Positions 33,739 to 42,467 of a DNA stretch of 48,900 nucleotides are shown here, piece after piece. This stretch comes from Chloroherpetonaceae bacterium. GTDB lineage: Bacteria > Bacteroidota > Chlorobiia > Chlorobiales > Thermochlorobacteraceae. The first letter of the stretch is position 1. Each line of letters opens with the position of its first letter. A program made the position numbers and the translations under genes. The stretch is from NCBI GenBank assembly GCA_025055975.1, contig JANWWM010000016.1, positions 142,159 to 191,058 of the forward strand, read 5' to 3'. The notes below the pieces were generated by a model, which made no database searches, had not been told where the DNA came from, and was given only the letters and a program-made list of their open reading frames with translations.

Positions 33739-34935
33739 ATGTCCTTTACGCGCGTCTCTGAAATCGGCGAGTTTGGCTTGATTGACCGACTTGCCAAGTT
33801 GGTTCAACCGACGGAACTTGCGCTCCCCACGCTCAAAAAGGGCGTCGGCGACGATTGCGCCGTGATTGAACTGCCCAACGGCAAGTTGCAAGTCGTTTCG
33901 ACCGACCTGCTCATCGAGCAAATTCATTTCGATTTGCTTACCACGCCGCTTGCGCACTTGGGCGCGAAAGCCATCAGCGTCAACGTCTCCGACATCTGCG
34001 CGATGAACGCCAAGCCGCTTTACGCCACGATTGGCATTGGGCTTTCAAACGCGATTTCGGTCGAGATGATTGAACAGATTTATCAAGGCGCGGCAAACGC
34101 CGCCAAGCAATACGGCGTCGCCATCGTCGGCGGCGACACGTCGGCAAGCGTGATGGGACTGGTGATTTCCGTTACGATCGTGGGCGAAGCCGACCCCGAC
34201 AAAATCGCTTACCGAAGCGGCGCGAAGGTCGGCGATTTGATTTGTCTGACGGGCGACGTCGGACGCTCATTCGCGGGTTTGAAAGTCTTGATGCGCGAGC
34301 GTCAAGCGATGCTCGATATGCTCAAAGAAAATCCCGACATGCAACTCTCCGATTACAAGCCCGACTTTTCGGATTATCAAAAGGCGATTGAAAAACACTT
34401 GCTCCCCAAAGCGCGCGTCGATGCCGTCAAGTTCTTTCACGAAGCGGGCATTTCGCCGACGGCGATGATCGACGTCTCCGACGGCGTATGCTCCGAACTC
34501 AAACACATCTGCCGCAACTCCAACGTTGGCGCGCTCATCGAGGAAACCAAACTGCCCATTCTCGCCGAAACGCGCGAAGTCTCCGACGAATTCGAAGACG
34601 ACGCGACCACCTACGCGCTCTTTGGCGGCGAAGACTACGAACTGCTCTTCACGATTTCGCCGAGCGACTTCGAAACGCTCTCGCGCTTCAAAGACGCATG
34701 CGTCATCGGCTCAATCAAGCCGCAATCCGACGGCGTGAAAATGCGCGACCTTTTTGGCGCGGAAATCGACCTTCAAAACCTTTCGGGCTTCCAACACTTC
34801 GCCCAAGAAAGCGTTTCCGAGAGCGACGAGAGCGAAGGCGACGAAAACGTCCCTCACGACCATAGCCACAACGGGCACGACCACAACGGACGCGACCACG
34901 ACGACGAAGACATCTGGGGCGAGCGCAAAAATTAG
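33739..34935 (+). CDS. thiL: Thiamine-monophosphate kinase with His/Asp-rich C-terminal tail
   Basis: The protein has 398 residues, about 50 more than usual. ThiL phosphorylates thiamine monophosphate to thiamine pyrophosphate. Typical elements are GEFGLIDRLAKL, GVGDDCAVIE, the acidic VVSTDLLIEQIHF, HLGAKAISVNVSDICAMNAKP, VGGDTSAS, MIDVSDGV and FGGEDYELLF. The last ~45 residues are not part of the fold. They are acidic and end in a tail with six histidines (VPHDHSHNGHDHNGRDHD) that could bind Ni, Zn or Co. I use the ATG at 33739; an upstream TTG (33712) is in frame. It stands alone, with thiE 11 kb away. Confidence 0.93.
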   Translation: MSFTRVSEIGEFGLIDRLAKLVQPTELALPTLKKGVGDDCAVIELPNGKLQVVSTDLLIEQIHFDLLTTPLAHLGAKAISVNVSDICAMNAKPLYATIGIGLSNAISVEMIEQIYQGAANAAKQYGVAIVGGDTSASVMGLVISVTIVGEADPDKIAYRSGAKVGDLICLTGDVGRSFAGLKVLMRERQAMLDMLKENPDMQLSDYKPDFSDYQKAIEKHLLPKARVDAVKFFHEAGISPTAMIDVSDGVCSELKHICRNSNVGALIEETKLPILAETREVSDEFEDDATTYALFGGEDYELLFTISPSDFETLSRFKDACVIGSIKPQSDGVKMRDLFGAEIDLQNLSGFQHFAQESVSESDESEGDENVPHDHSHNGHDHNGRDHDDEDIWGERKN

Positions 34936-34951
34936 GTTGCGCCAGCAATCT

Positions 34952-35117
34952 AAAAATGGGTTCTTCGCTCCGTTCAGAATGACGGCGTCAAGCGTTTTCG
35001 TTTGTCATTCCGAGCGCAGCGAGGAATCCACGAATTGCGAATTGCCAATTGCGAGTTGACTCGCTTCTCTAAATGGATTCTTCACTCCGCTTCGCTCCGT
35101 TCAGAATGACGGCGTCA
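34952..35117. repeat. Intergenic repeat cluster with two direct copies and an inverted copy
   Basis: A 27-base sequence beginning TTCGCTCCGTTCAGAATGAC and ending GCGTCA occurs identically at 34964-34990 and 35091-35117. Between them (35004-35029) is a related, opposite-orientation element GTCATTCCGAGCGCAGCGAG. This is the type of short palindromic intergenic repeat spread through many environmental genomes, possibly a REP/MITE-like element. It fills the gap between thiL and the Popeye-like gene. Confidence 0.7.
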
Positions 35118-35118
35118 G

Positions 35119-35796
35119 TCAGCGCGCTTGCGCGGAATTGGCGAGGCTCGATGCGGAGGGGGCGAGTTTTCGAGAAAGGTCGGCGCTGAGCGCGGCGTGC
35201 ACTGTGCTTTCCATCGCGGGATTGCGGCGCAACAGTTCGCGCAGTTCGTCTTTTGACCAAGCGACCAGTCGCGTGGGCTTCGTCGTCTTCACCGTCGCCG
35301 ATGGCAAATTGCCCGTGATGAAGCTCATCTCTCCGACAAACGCGCCGTCTTTCAATCGCGCCACCTCTTTGCCGCCAATTGAAACGCTCACCTCGCCGTT
35401 GTAAATCAAATGCACGAACTTCGTCTCTTTTCTTTCCGTGATGAGCGTCGCGCCTTCTTCAACGCTCAGCCACTTCGCAAGCCGCATCAATTTGGCGAAT
35501 TCAAGCGGCGAGAAACTCTTGAAAATCATCTGATAAATTTCCTTCTCTTCCTCGCTGAACTCTATGCCTCTGCGCTCGCGCCAGATGACGTAAAGTTGCA
35601 CCGCGTTGACCGCTATGAACGCGCCGTTCCAAAAAATCGGAGTCCAAAGCGGTTGAGGCGGGGCGAAATAGTTGTAAGAAATGCCCGCGACGCAGGCGCA
35701 GATCGACAAAACGCGCAGGTAGAAAATTTCTTTGACGAGATACGACAGGGCAATCAGCGCAAACGCGAAATGACCGAAAAAATCCGCAAGGCTCAT
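35119..35796 (-). CDS. Popeye-like membrane protein with cyclic-nucleotide-binding domain
   Basis: The protein has 225 residues from the ATG at 35796. A longer frame upstream overlaps the divergent CPBP gene and looks unnatural. The N-terminus has about three membrane helices (FALIALSYLVKEIFYL, ISICACVAGISYNYF-like region and FIAVNAVQLYVIW). A linker with FSPLEFAKLMRLAKW leads to a beta-roll domain (~90-215): GATLITERKETKFVHLIYNGEVSVSIGG, KDGAFVGEMSFITGNLPSATV. This matches the Popeye-domain arrangement (three TM helices plus a CAP-type cyclic nucleotide domain) known from animals and some bacteria. FVGEMSF corresponds to the phosphate-binding cassette, where an Arg is often found in classical cAMP sites but is absent here. 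Ligand unknown. Confidence 0.75.
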   Translation of the reverse strand: MSLADFFGHFAFALIALSYLVKEIFYLRVLSICACVAGISYNYFAPPQPLWTPIFWNGAFIAVNAVQLYVIWRERRGIEFSEEEKEIYQMIFKSFSPLEFAKLMRLAKWLSVEEGATLITERKETKFVHLIYNGEVSVSIGGKEVARLKDGAFVGEMSFITGNLPSATVKTTKPTRLVAWSKDELRELLRRNPAMESTVHAALSADLSRKLAPSASSLANSAQAR

Positions 35797-35924
35797 TTCG
35801 TTCAACGTCTTGAATTGACCGAAGTTACGACAAACTTTTTGAAAGGATCGTCCCGCGCGTTTGAGCTTTTCGTCGTAAATTTGCGCAGCAAAACCTTTTC
35901 GCAACGAACATTTGGGAGAAAACC

Positions 35925-36632
35925 ATGAACTCGTCATCGTCTTCGCCTTCCATCGCGCCAACTTCCTCTGAACAAGCCTTGCGCGAAAAAGACCTTGCGC
36001 TTTCGCTGACTTTGATTGGCGCGATTTGGACGCTCGGATTCATCGGGCATTTTACGCCGCTCAAAGAGTGGGGCGCGCTGTTTCTCTACGTGATTGGCTC
36101 GATTGCGCTCGCGCTTTGGCTTGGCAAGCGATGCGACGCTTTCGAGCGCATTTTCATTTCGCGCCAAAACCTCGGCAAAGCGCTTTTGTGGTCGAGCGTC
36201 GTTGGCGGAGTTCTGTTTGCGATGGACGTGGGCAATACCTACTTCTACTACAAGAACGGCGGCGAGCCAATGAAGGAAATGCAGACCATTTTGGTCGATA
36301 TGGGCTTTTTGTATCTCTTTCCCGTCTTGATCGTGGCGGAGGAGTTTTTGTGGCGCGGCGTGTTCTTCTCGGCGTTGTTGCGGCGCGGAATGAACGCGCA
36401 TCTTGCCGTTGGCGTTGCGACCTTGCTCTATATGCTCAATCACTACGCCGTCGCGCCCGTCGGCTTTTACGAGCGCTCGCTTATGGCGATGATGGCGCTG
36501 CCGATTGGAATCGCGGGCGGCTACTTGGTTTTGAAGACGCGCAACGTGTGGGCGGGCGTTTGGCTACACTCGCTCACGATGATATCGATGATTCTCGACA
36601 TTTTTTTGATTCCGTCGCTTGCGCGTCCGTAG
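35925..36632 (+). CDS. CPBP-family intramembrane glutamic protease
   Basis: The protein has 235 residues with about seven membrane helices. The family motifs are present: EExxxR as E139-E140-FLW-R144, a second-motif His in LNHYAV (His173) and the third motif in VWLHSLT. CPBP (Abi/CAAX) proteases act in membrane protein processing and, in bacteria, sometimes in bacteriocin self-immunity. A GGGAG ribosome site (35914-35918) lies six bases before the ATG. It is divergent from the Popeye-like gene and converges on bchI, leaving three bases between the stops. Confidence 0.92.
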   Translation: MNSSSSSPSIAPTSSEQALREKDLALSLTLIGAIWTLGFIGHFTPLKEWGALFLYVIGSIALALWLGKRCDAFERIFISRQNLGKALLWSSVVGGVLFAMDVGNTYFYYKNGGEPMKEMQTILVDMGFLYLFPVLIVAEEFLWRGVFFSALLRRGMNAHLAVGVATLLYMLNHYAVAPVGFYERSLMAMMALPIGIAGGYLVLKTRNVWAGVWLHSLTMISMILDIFLIPSLARP

Positions 36633-36635
36633 CGT

Positions 36636-37721
36636 TCAGACGAGGGCTTCGTCTTTGAGAATCGCGTTGAGTTCGCGCTCGACTTTTTCGCCCGCGTCGA
36701 TGGTTTCGAGCGGGTCGCGTCGCAAGCGATGACGAAGCGCGGGAACGGCGATGGCTCTCACGTCGCCAAACGAGACTTCCGTTCTGCCCTCAAAAGCGGC
36801 GTGAGCCGACGCGGCGCGCGTGATGGTTAGCTCTCCGCGATGCCCGTCAATGCCCAAGCGCATGCACAGCGTTGCGATTTTCATCAACACTTCGTCGGGC
36901 ATTGCGACCTTTGGCGCGAGCGACTGCGCTTGAACGATTTTCTCCCGCAGCGCGTCTTGTTCGGGCTTCCACTTTTCCAAGAAGGCTTCGGGATTCGCGT
37001 CGAATTCGCGGCGGCGCTTGACGATTTCAACGCGCTCGGCGACGCTCGTGATGGTCGTGATCCTCGCATGCAAGCCGAACCTGTCCAAGAGTTGCGGACG
37101 CAACTCGCCCTCTTCGGGATTGCCCGAACCAACGAGCACGAACCGCGCGGGGTGTCGGACGCTCACGCCTTCGCGCTCGACGACATTCACGCCCGACGCG
37201 GCGACGTCCAAAAGCACATCGACCAAATGGTCATCGAGCAAATTCACTTCGTCGATGTAGAGAAAGCCGCGATTGGCTTGCGCCAGCAAACCGGGTTCAA
37301 AGGCTTTGACGCCTTGGGTGAGCGCTTTTTCAATGTCGATCGTGCCGCAGACGCGGTCTTCGGTCGCGCCGAGCGGCAGGTCGACGACGGGCACGGGAAT
37401 CAGCTCGGTTTTGCGCGAATGCGGTTCGGATTTCGGAATTTCCGCGATGGAGCGGTTGTAACGGTCGCCCTCGGCGCGTTCAATCATCGGGAGCACGTCG
37501 GCAAGAGCGCGCACCGTCGTGCTTTTGCCCGTTCCGCGATGCCCCATCGCCAACACGCCTCCAATGCGCGGGTCAATGACGTTCAGAAGCAGGCAAAGCT
37601 TCAGCTCGTCTTGACCAACGATGGCGGCGAAAGGAAAAACGGGCGATTTTTTTTGCGCGTCGGGTTTGGAAGCGCGAGACGAAGTTGAAGATTTCCTCTT
37701 TGGCGTTTGCGTTTTTTTCAT
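36636..37721 (-). CDS. bchI: Magnesium chelatase subunit I (BchI/ChlI type)
   Basis: The protein has 361 residues. It is the AAA+ ATPase of the chelatase that loads Mg2+ into protoporphyrin IX. After a basic N-terminal tail come [12 protein letters not shown], Walker [10 protein letters not shown] (60-68), [26 protein letters not shown], the Walker B-containing [16 protein letters not shown], the arginine-finger-region [17 protein letters not shown] and the helical lid with [21 protein letters not shown]. All are typical of BchI. The length agrees (about 340-400). BchD is 11.7 kb upstream on the other strand, so the two are transcribed separately; BchH is not in the window. Confidence 0.95.
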   Translation of the reverse strand: MKKTQTPKRKSSTSSRASKPDAQKKSPVFPFAAIVGQDELKLCLLLNVIDPRIGGVLAMGHRGTGKSTTVRALADVLPMIERAEGDRYNRSIAEIPKSEPHSRKTELIPVPVVDLPLGATEDRVCGTIDIEKALTQGVKAFEPGLLAQANRGFLYIDEVNLLDDHLVDVLLDVAASGVNVVEREGVSVRHPARFVLVGSGNPEEGELRPQLLDRFGLHARITTITSVAERVEIVKRRREFDANPEAFLEKWKPEQDALREKIVQAQSLAPKVAMPDEVLMKIATLCMRLGIDGHRGELTITRAASAHAAFEGRTEVSFGDVRAIAVPALRHRLRRDPLETIDAGEKVERELNAILKDEALV

Positions 37722-37881
37722 CGTCGTTTCGAGACCATTGGGAAGTCTTCGCGCAATTTACGCCAAAAAAGTTGAACGCGACCGCTCGCCCGACTCGCGC
37801 CAACTTGAAGGGTTCTAACGCGAGTTCTTCATTTGCCAACGCGACGCGATTTTTGCCAAAAGCGTTTCGTTCAAAATTTCA

Positions 37882-38802
37882 ATGAGCCTGATTTTCATTT
37901 TCCTCGATGGCGTTGGGCTTGCGCCGCGCTCGCCTCTCAACCCTTTCTTCGCAACCCCGATGCGCCGATTCAAGCAAGTCTTCGGGCGAGAGTTCTTTTT
38001 GGAAGACGCGAACGTGATTGAGCCGAACAAACTTTTTCTTCCTATCGACGCTTGTCTTGGCGTGGAAGGCGCGGGCGAAAGCGGCACGGGGCAGTTCAGC
38101 ATCTACGCGGGCTTGAACGGCGCAAAACTTTTTGGGCGACACTATGGCGCGCACCTTCCGTCCGTCCTGCGTCCGATTCTCGCCGAAGAAAACATCTTTC
38201 GAAAACTGCGCTCGCTCGGCAAATCCGCGCTCTACGCCAACGCCTATCCGAAACGCTTCATCGAGTGGTGTTGCGACCAACGCGCGAAGGGCAAAGTTCG
38301 CAGTTCCGTTCTCTTTGAAGCGGCTTTGCTGGAAGGCGTGAGCCTTCGCGGCGCCGAAGAGTTGAAGCGAGGCAAAGCCATTTCGGGCGACATCATCGCG
38401 CGATGGTGGCGTTTGAACGAGCGCGACGGAGACCCATCGGTTCAAGAAATCTCGCCGACCCAAGCGGCGCGCCATCTGCTCGCGCTCTCGACCGAAGCCG
38501 ACGCGACCTTCTACGAGTTTTTTCTCGCCGATCTTTGCGCTCACGGCAGAATTCAAACCGCCGCAAGCGACATCATTGAGCGACTGGACGAGTTTCTCGC
38601 CACGCTCGTCTCCGAACTGCCGCTCGGCGCGACGCTCGTTCTCACGAGCGACCACGGCAACTTCGAAGACGGCGGCTCGAGGCATCACACGCGAAATCCC
38701 GTGCCGTTGCTCGTCGCGGGGCAGGGCGCGTCGTCGTTCCAATGCGTGAGCGCAATCGACGAAATCTGCAAGGCGCTGCTGGCGCGATTTGAACCCTCGT
38801 AA
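37882..38802 (+). CDS. Alkaline-phosphatase-superfamily metalloenzyme
   Basis: The protein has 306 residues. LDGVGLA at residues 8-14 supplies the N-terminal metal Asp, ESGTGQFSIYAG the nucleophile region and TSDHGNFEDGGSRHHTRNPVPLL the C-terminal metal His/Asp set. These are the hallmarks of the phosphoglycerate-mutase/alkaline-phosphatase fold. It is smaller than independent phosphoglycerate mutase (~510) and lacks its inserted domain, so it is an uncharacterised metalloenzyme of the superfamily. It lies just upstream of a maltokinase gene, but a functional tie is only a guess. Confidence 0.8.
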   Translation: MSLIFIFLDGVGLAPRSPLNPFFATPMRRFKQVFGREFFLEDANVIEPNKLFLPIDACLGVEGAGESGTGQFSIYAGLNGAKLFGRHYGAHLPSVLRPILAEENIFRKLRSLGKSALYANAYPKRFIEWCCDQRAKGKVRSSVLFEAALLEGVSLRGAEELKRGKAISGDIIARWWRLNERDGDPSVQEISPTQAARHLLALSTEADATFYEFFLADLCAHGRIQTAASDIIERLDEFLATLVSELPLGATLVLTSDHGNFEDGGSRHHTRNPVPLLVAGQGASSFQCVSAIDEICKALLARFEPS

Positions 38803-38850
38803 CCTCTTTCCATCGCAAAAGCCGTATTTTTGGAAAACCAAAACATCAAA

Positions 38851-40461
38851 ATGAGCAACGCCGTCTCGCGCCTCTCTCTCGACGCGCTCGCCGAACTTTT
38901 TGAAGAACCAAACATCGTCCATCTTGAACGACATCTTCTCCCCAACTATCTCAAACAGCGTCGGTGGTTCGCCTCGAAAGCCAGCGGCATCAAGCGGTTG
39001 CGAATCGCGGAGCGTTTGATTCCGCGCGATTCTCTTTTCGCGCTGTTGCTCTTGGACGTCGAACTCGTCGGGAAAAGCGCCGAGCGATACTTCGTTCCGA
39101 TTTCGCTCGCGCCTTCGAAAAAGCGCGACAAAATTTTTCGGCGATTTCCTCAAAGCCTCATTGGCGACGTTTCTTTTCGCGGCGAACCCGCCTCGCTCAT
39201 TGATGCGATTTACGACGACGACTTTCGCGCCTTCTTCTTCTCCGCTCTGGCGCACAATCTTTCGCTCAAAGGCGCGCGCGGTCGCTTCAAGTTCGCGCAT
39301 AGAGACGGCGCGTTTTTCGAGTCAATTCCCGCTTCGAAGGTCTTGGCGGTCGAGCAAAGCAACTCCTCGATTCGCTACGGCGACGGGCTGTTTATGAAGG
39401 TTTATCGCAAGCTGGAAACGGGCTTGAATCCCGACGCGGAAATTTTGTCGTTTCTGACCAAAGAAAGCGCGTTTGAACAAGCCCCCAAATACGTGGGCGA
39501 CGTTCGTTTTTGCGAAGGCTCGTCGCAAACCGCGCTCGCGCTTCTGCAAACTTTCACGAAGAACAAAAGTTCGGCGTGGAATTTGGCTCTGGCGCAAGTC
39601 AAAAGTTTTTACGACAAAGTTTCGCGCAAGCCCGAAGAGACGATTCGGGTTTCCTCGTCGTTCTTCGCTCGTCTTGATGCGCCCGTTCTGCCGCTCGTGA
39701 AAAAAAACGCGGGCAAGTTTCTCGACCATGCGTCGCTTTTGGGCAAACGCACGGCGGAACTTCATCTCGCGCTCGCCTCGTCGAATCGCGCCGCTTTCAA
39801 GCCCGAACCGTTCACGGAAGAGAACCAAAATCGCCTTCGCGCCGAATTGCGCGCGGAAGCCAAAGCGACTTTGAAACTGCTCCAAGAAAAATTGTCCGAA
39901 CTGCCAAGCGACGCGAAGCCTTACGCCGAAGCGATTTTGAGCAATCGCCAGTCGATTTTCGCTCGCTTGGACGCGCTGACGCGCTCGCCCATCGTCGCTC
40001 GCAAAATCCGCGTTCACGGCGATTATCATTTGGGGCAAGTGCTTTTCACGGGCAACGATTTCGTCATCATCGATTTCGAGGGCGAACCGATGCGCCCCAT
40101 CGAAGAACGGCGCGCGAAACGACCCGCTTTTCAAGATCTTGCGGGAATGATTCGCTCGTTTCATTACGCCGTCTATGCCGCGCTCTTGCAAGACCCGACG
40201 CGACCGCGAGAAGCGCTCAATCGCTTGACGACGTTTGGCGAACTGTGGTTCTACGAAACGAGCCGAGCGTTCTTGAAGGCGTATCTGCGCGCGGCGGGCG
40301 ACGCTTCGTTCATTCCAAAATCTCTCGACGAGCGCGAGCGATTGCTTGAATCCTTCTTGCTTTCGAAGGCGATGTATGAGCTTTTGTATGAACTCAACAA
40401 CCGCCCCGATTGGGTGATGATTCCGCTTCGGGGCGTGACGCAAATCCTCTCCGAGCCATGA
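38851..40461 (+). CDS. Maltokinase (Mak1/Pep2-like)
   Basis: The protein has 536 residues. Maltokinase uses ATP to make maltose 1-phosphate, which GlgE joins into alpha-glucan. Family marks are YLKQRRWFASKASGI near the start, VEQSNSSIRYGDGLFMKVYRKLETGLNPDAEI and the kinase catalytic region RVHGDYHLGQVL with the metal site IIDFEGEP. The length is about 80-100 residues above the typical single-domain form. No treS or glgE lies alongside. The start is the ATG at 38851. The ATGA overlap with comF (40458-40461) couples the two. Confidence 0.88.
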   Translation: MSNAVSRLSLDALAELFEEPNIVHLERHLLPNYLKQRRWFASKASGIKRLRIAERLIPRDSLFALLLLDVELVGKSAERYFVPISLAPSKKRDKIFRRFPQSLIGDVSFRGEPASLIDAIYDDDFRAFFFSALAHNLSLKGARGRFKFAHRDGAFFESIPASKVLAVEQSNSSIRYGDGLFMKVYRKLETGLNPDAEILSFLTKESAFEQAPKYVGDVRFCEGSSQTALALLQTFTKNKSSAWNLALAQVKSFYDKVSRKPEETIRVSSSFFARLDAPVLPLVKKNAGKFLDHASLLGKRTAELHLALASSNRAAFKPEPFTEENQNRLRAELRAEAKATLKLLQEKLSELPSDAKPYAEAILSNRQSIFARLDALTRSPIVARKIRVHGDYHLGQVLFTGNDFVIIDFEGEPMRPIEERRAKRPAFQDLAGMIRSFHYAVYAALLQDPTRPREALNRLTTFGELWFYETSRAFLKAYLRAAGDASFIPKSLDERERLLESFLLSKAMYELLYELNNRPDWVMIPLRGVTQILSEP

Positions 40462-41159
40462 CGCTTGAACGATTGCTCCGCCCGATTTTGCATTTCGCTT
40501 ACCCCAACGTGTGCGTCGTTTGCCAATCCCTTCTGACGCGAAACGAGACCTACGTTTGCGCCGCCTGCCAAAACGACTTCGATGCCTTTCTCCTGCCGAA
40601 CGAATCCGCCGAAAAAATGATGGCGACGCTCGAAGCGCATTTTCCAAAACAAACCGTCATCAGCGACGCCGTCGCGCTCTACAATTTTCACAAGCAGGGC
40701 AAGTTGCAAGCCTTGATTCACGCCTTCAAATATGAGGGGCTTTCGCGTCTTGCGCTCGAACAAGGTCGGCGTTTGGGCGAAGCCATTTTGCGAGAGAAAC
40801 GCGGCGCGCGCTTCGATTTCATCGCGCCAATGCCGCTTCACCCGATTCGCAAAATCGAGCGCGGTTACAATCAAGCCGAGCGTTTGGCGAAAGGCGTTTC
40901 GGAAGTCATCGGAACGCCCGTCAGAGAACTTGTCCGACGCGCTCGATACGCCAAAACGCAAACGAGCTTCGACCTTGCGGGCAGGCTTCAAAACGTCAAA
41001 AACGCCTTCGAATGCGACGAAGCCTTGAACGGCGAGTCGATTCTCTTGATTGACGACGTCTTCACGACAGGCTCTACGATGATGGAATGCGCGAAGACTC
41101 TCAAAAGCGCGGGCGCGGGACGCATCACGATCGCGACGCTCGCGGTTGCCGCTTCGTGA
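40458..41159 (+). CDS. comF: ComF-family phosphoribosyltransferase-like protein
   Basis: The protein has 233 residues. The N-terminal zinc ribbon has two Cys pairs (CVVC and CAAC). The C-terminal PRT domain has the PRPP-binding ILLIDDVFTTGSTM. DNA uptake and double-strand break processing are roles known for ComF/GntX-like proteins. Its start overlaps the maltokinase stop by four bases. It converges on the alkyltransferase-like gene, overlapping by 35 bases. Confidence 0.92.
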   Translation: MTLERLLRPILHFAYPNVCVVCQSLLTRNETYVCAACQNDFDAFLLPNESAEKMMATLEAHFPKQTVISDAVALYNFHKQGKLQALIHAFKYEGLSRLALEQGRRLGEAILREKRGARFDFIAPMPLHPIRKIERGYNQAERLAKGVSEVIGTPVRELVRRARYAKTQTSFDLAGRLQNVKNAFECDEALNGESILLIDDVFTTGSTMMECAKTLKSAGAGRITIATLAVAAS

Positions 41160-41556
41160 GTTTCGGAGAATTTGCTCGTTCTTCGTTTGATTTTCGCCGT
41201 TCTTCGCGCGCGGGCTCCTTTGGCGTTTTTCTCGAAAAGTCGTAGAAGTGCCGTTCCATCTTCACGGTGTCGTCGGGGTTGAACGTTACGCCTTCGTCGA
41301 GCAGGAGTCGCTTCATCAAGTCGGGATGTCCGAAATGATGTCTGCCCGTAAGCGCGCCAAAGCGATTCACGACGCGGTGCGCGGGGATGTCGGTCCCGAC
41401 GCATTTGTTCAGCGCGTAGCCAACCATTCGCGCCGCGCTCTTCGTTCCGAGTTTTTCCGCGATTGCGCCGTAGGTCGAAACCTTCCCTTTCGGGATTTGG
41501 CGCGCGAGCGCGTAGACCTTCGCGTAGAAGTCCTTCCGCGATTTTTTCTTTGGCAT
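41125..41556 (-). CDS. Alkyltransferase-like protein (ATL) lacking the reactive Cys
   Basis: The protein has 143 residues. It has the O6-alkylguanine-DNA alkyltransferase DNA-binding domain: IPKGKVSTYGAIAEKLG and AARMVGYALNKC. The active-site PCHRV of methyltransferases is IPAHRV here, with Ala59 instead of Cys. ATL proteins bind alkylated bases without removing the alkyl group and channel them to nucleotide excision repair. The last ~35 residues are a Lys/Arg-rich tail. The stop lies inside the convergent comF. Confidence 0.9.
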   Translation of the reverse strand: MPKKKSRKDFYAKVYALARQIPKGKVSTYGAIAEKLGTKSAARMVGYALNKCVGTDIPAHRVVNRFGALTGRHHFGHPDLMKRLLLDEGVTFNPDDTVKMERHFYDFSRKTPKEPAREERRKSNEERANSPKLTKRQPRASRS

Positions 41557-41558
41557 CG

Positions 41559-42467
41559 TTACGCCAAGACTTCGGAACTGAGCAAGCCCAAGCGTCTCAT
41601 TTCCGCGTCGAGCTTGGCTTTCGTCGCCGCCGAGGCTTCCGTCATTGGCAAGCGATAAACTTCCTCAATCAAGCCCATTCTGGACATCACGTATTTGACG
41701 GGAATCGGGTTCGATTCGAGAAAATTCATCGCAAAGAGGTTCAGGTAGCGATGATGAATGCGTTGCGCTTCGGCGAGATTGCCCGCGAAGACGGCTTCGA
41801 CGAGGGCTTTGACGGCTTTCGGGACTTGGTTTGCCGCAACGGAAATCACGCCATCGGCGCCCATCGCCATCATGGCGAGCGTCAGCGGGTCGTCGCCCGA
41901 AAGCACGGCGAGGTGGTCGGGACGGTTGCGCAGGAGTTCCATAATTTGCGTCATGTTTCCCGAAGCCTCTTTGACGGCGATGATGTTCGGCGCGTCGTTT
42001 GCCAATCGGAGCATCGTTTCCACGTTGACGTTGCTGCCAGCGCGCGTGGGCACGTTGTAGAGAATGACGGGCACGGACACCGCGTCGGCGATGGCGCGAA
42101 AGTGGCGGTAGTGTCCTTCCTGCGTGGGCTTGTTGTAGTAAGGGGCGACGGAGAGAATGGCTTCCGCGCCCGCTTTCTCGGCGGCTTTGGCAAGTTCAAT
42201 GGCGTGGCGAGTCGAGTTGCTTCCCGCGCCCGCCATCACGCGAATTTTTCCGTCGGCTTCTTCTTTGACGATTTCAATGACGCGACGCTGTTCGTCGGCG
42301 GAAAGCGCGGGCGCTTCGCCCGTCGTGCCGCAAGGAATGACGATGTCCGTTCCGCCCTCGATGTGAAACTTCACGAGGCGGCGCAAGGCGACTTCGTCGA
42401 TCGATTCGTCGCGTTTGAAGGGGGTTGCGAGGGCGACGGCGGAGCCTGAAATGGCGCGTCTTTTCAT
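41559..42467 (-). CDS. dapA: 4-hydroxy-tetrahydrodipicolinate synthase
   Basis: The protein has 302 residues. It condenses pyruvate with aspartate semialdehyde in lysine and diaminopimelate synthesis. Landmarks are [34 protein letters not shown] (TT motif), YNVPTRAG with the catalytic Tyr and IAVKEASGN with the Schiff-base Lys, then [10 protein letters not shown] start at ATG 42467, since an extension to 42590 overlaps the 51-residue gene region and has no conservation. It follows the ATL gene by two bases on the same strand order (upstream of it), so the pair is cotranscribed. Confidence 0.96.
   Translation of the reverse strand: MKRRAISGSAVALATPFKRDESIDEVALRRLVKFHIEGGTDIVIPCGTTGEAPALSADEQRRVIEIVKEEADGKIRVMAGAGSNSTRHAIELAKAAEKAGAEAILSVAPYYNKPTQEGHYRHFRAIADAVSVPVILYNVPTRAGSNVNVETMLRLANDAPNIIAVKEASGNMTQIMELLRNRPDHLAVLSGDDPLTLAMMAMGADGVISVAANQVPKAVKALVEAVFAGNLAEAQRIHHRYLNLFAMNFLESNPIPVKYVMSRMGLIEEVYRLPMTEASAATKAKLDAEMRRLGLLSSEVLA

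Noticed and set aside
34952..35117. Possible insertion sequence remnant
   Set aside because: No transposase frame and no target duplication; the repeats are short and palindromic, better called intergenic repeats.
37879..39300. 473-codon minus-strand reading frame
   Set aside because: It is Arg/Ala-rich and antisense to the metalloenzyme and maltokinase genes, which carry clear family motifs.
39322..40647. 441-codon minus-strand reading frame
   Set aside because: Antisense to the maltokinase and comF genes and without any recognisable motif.
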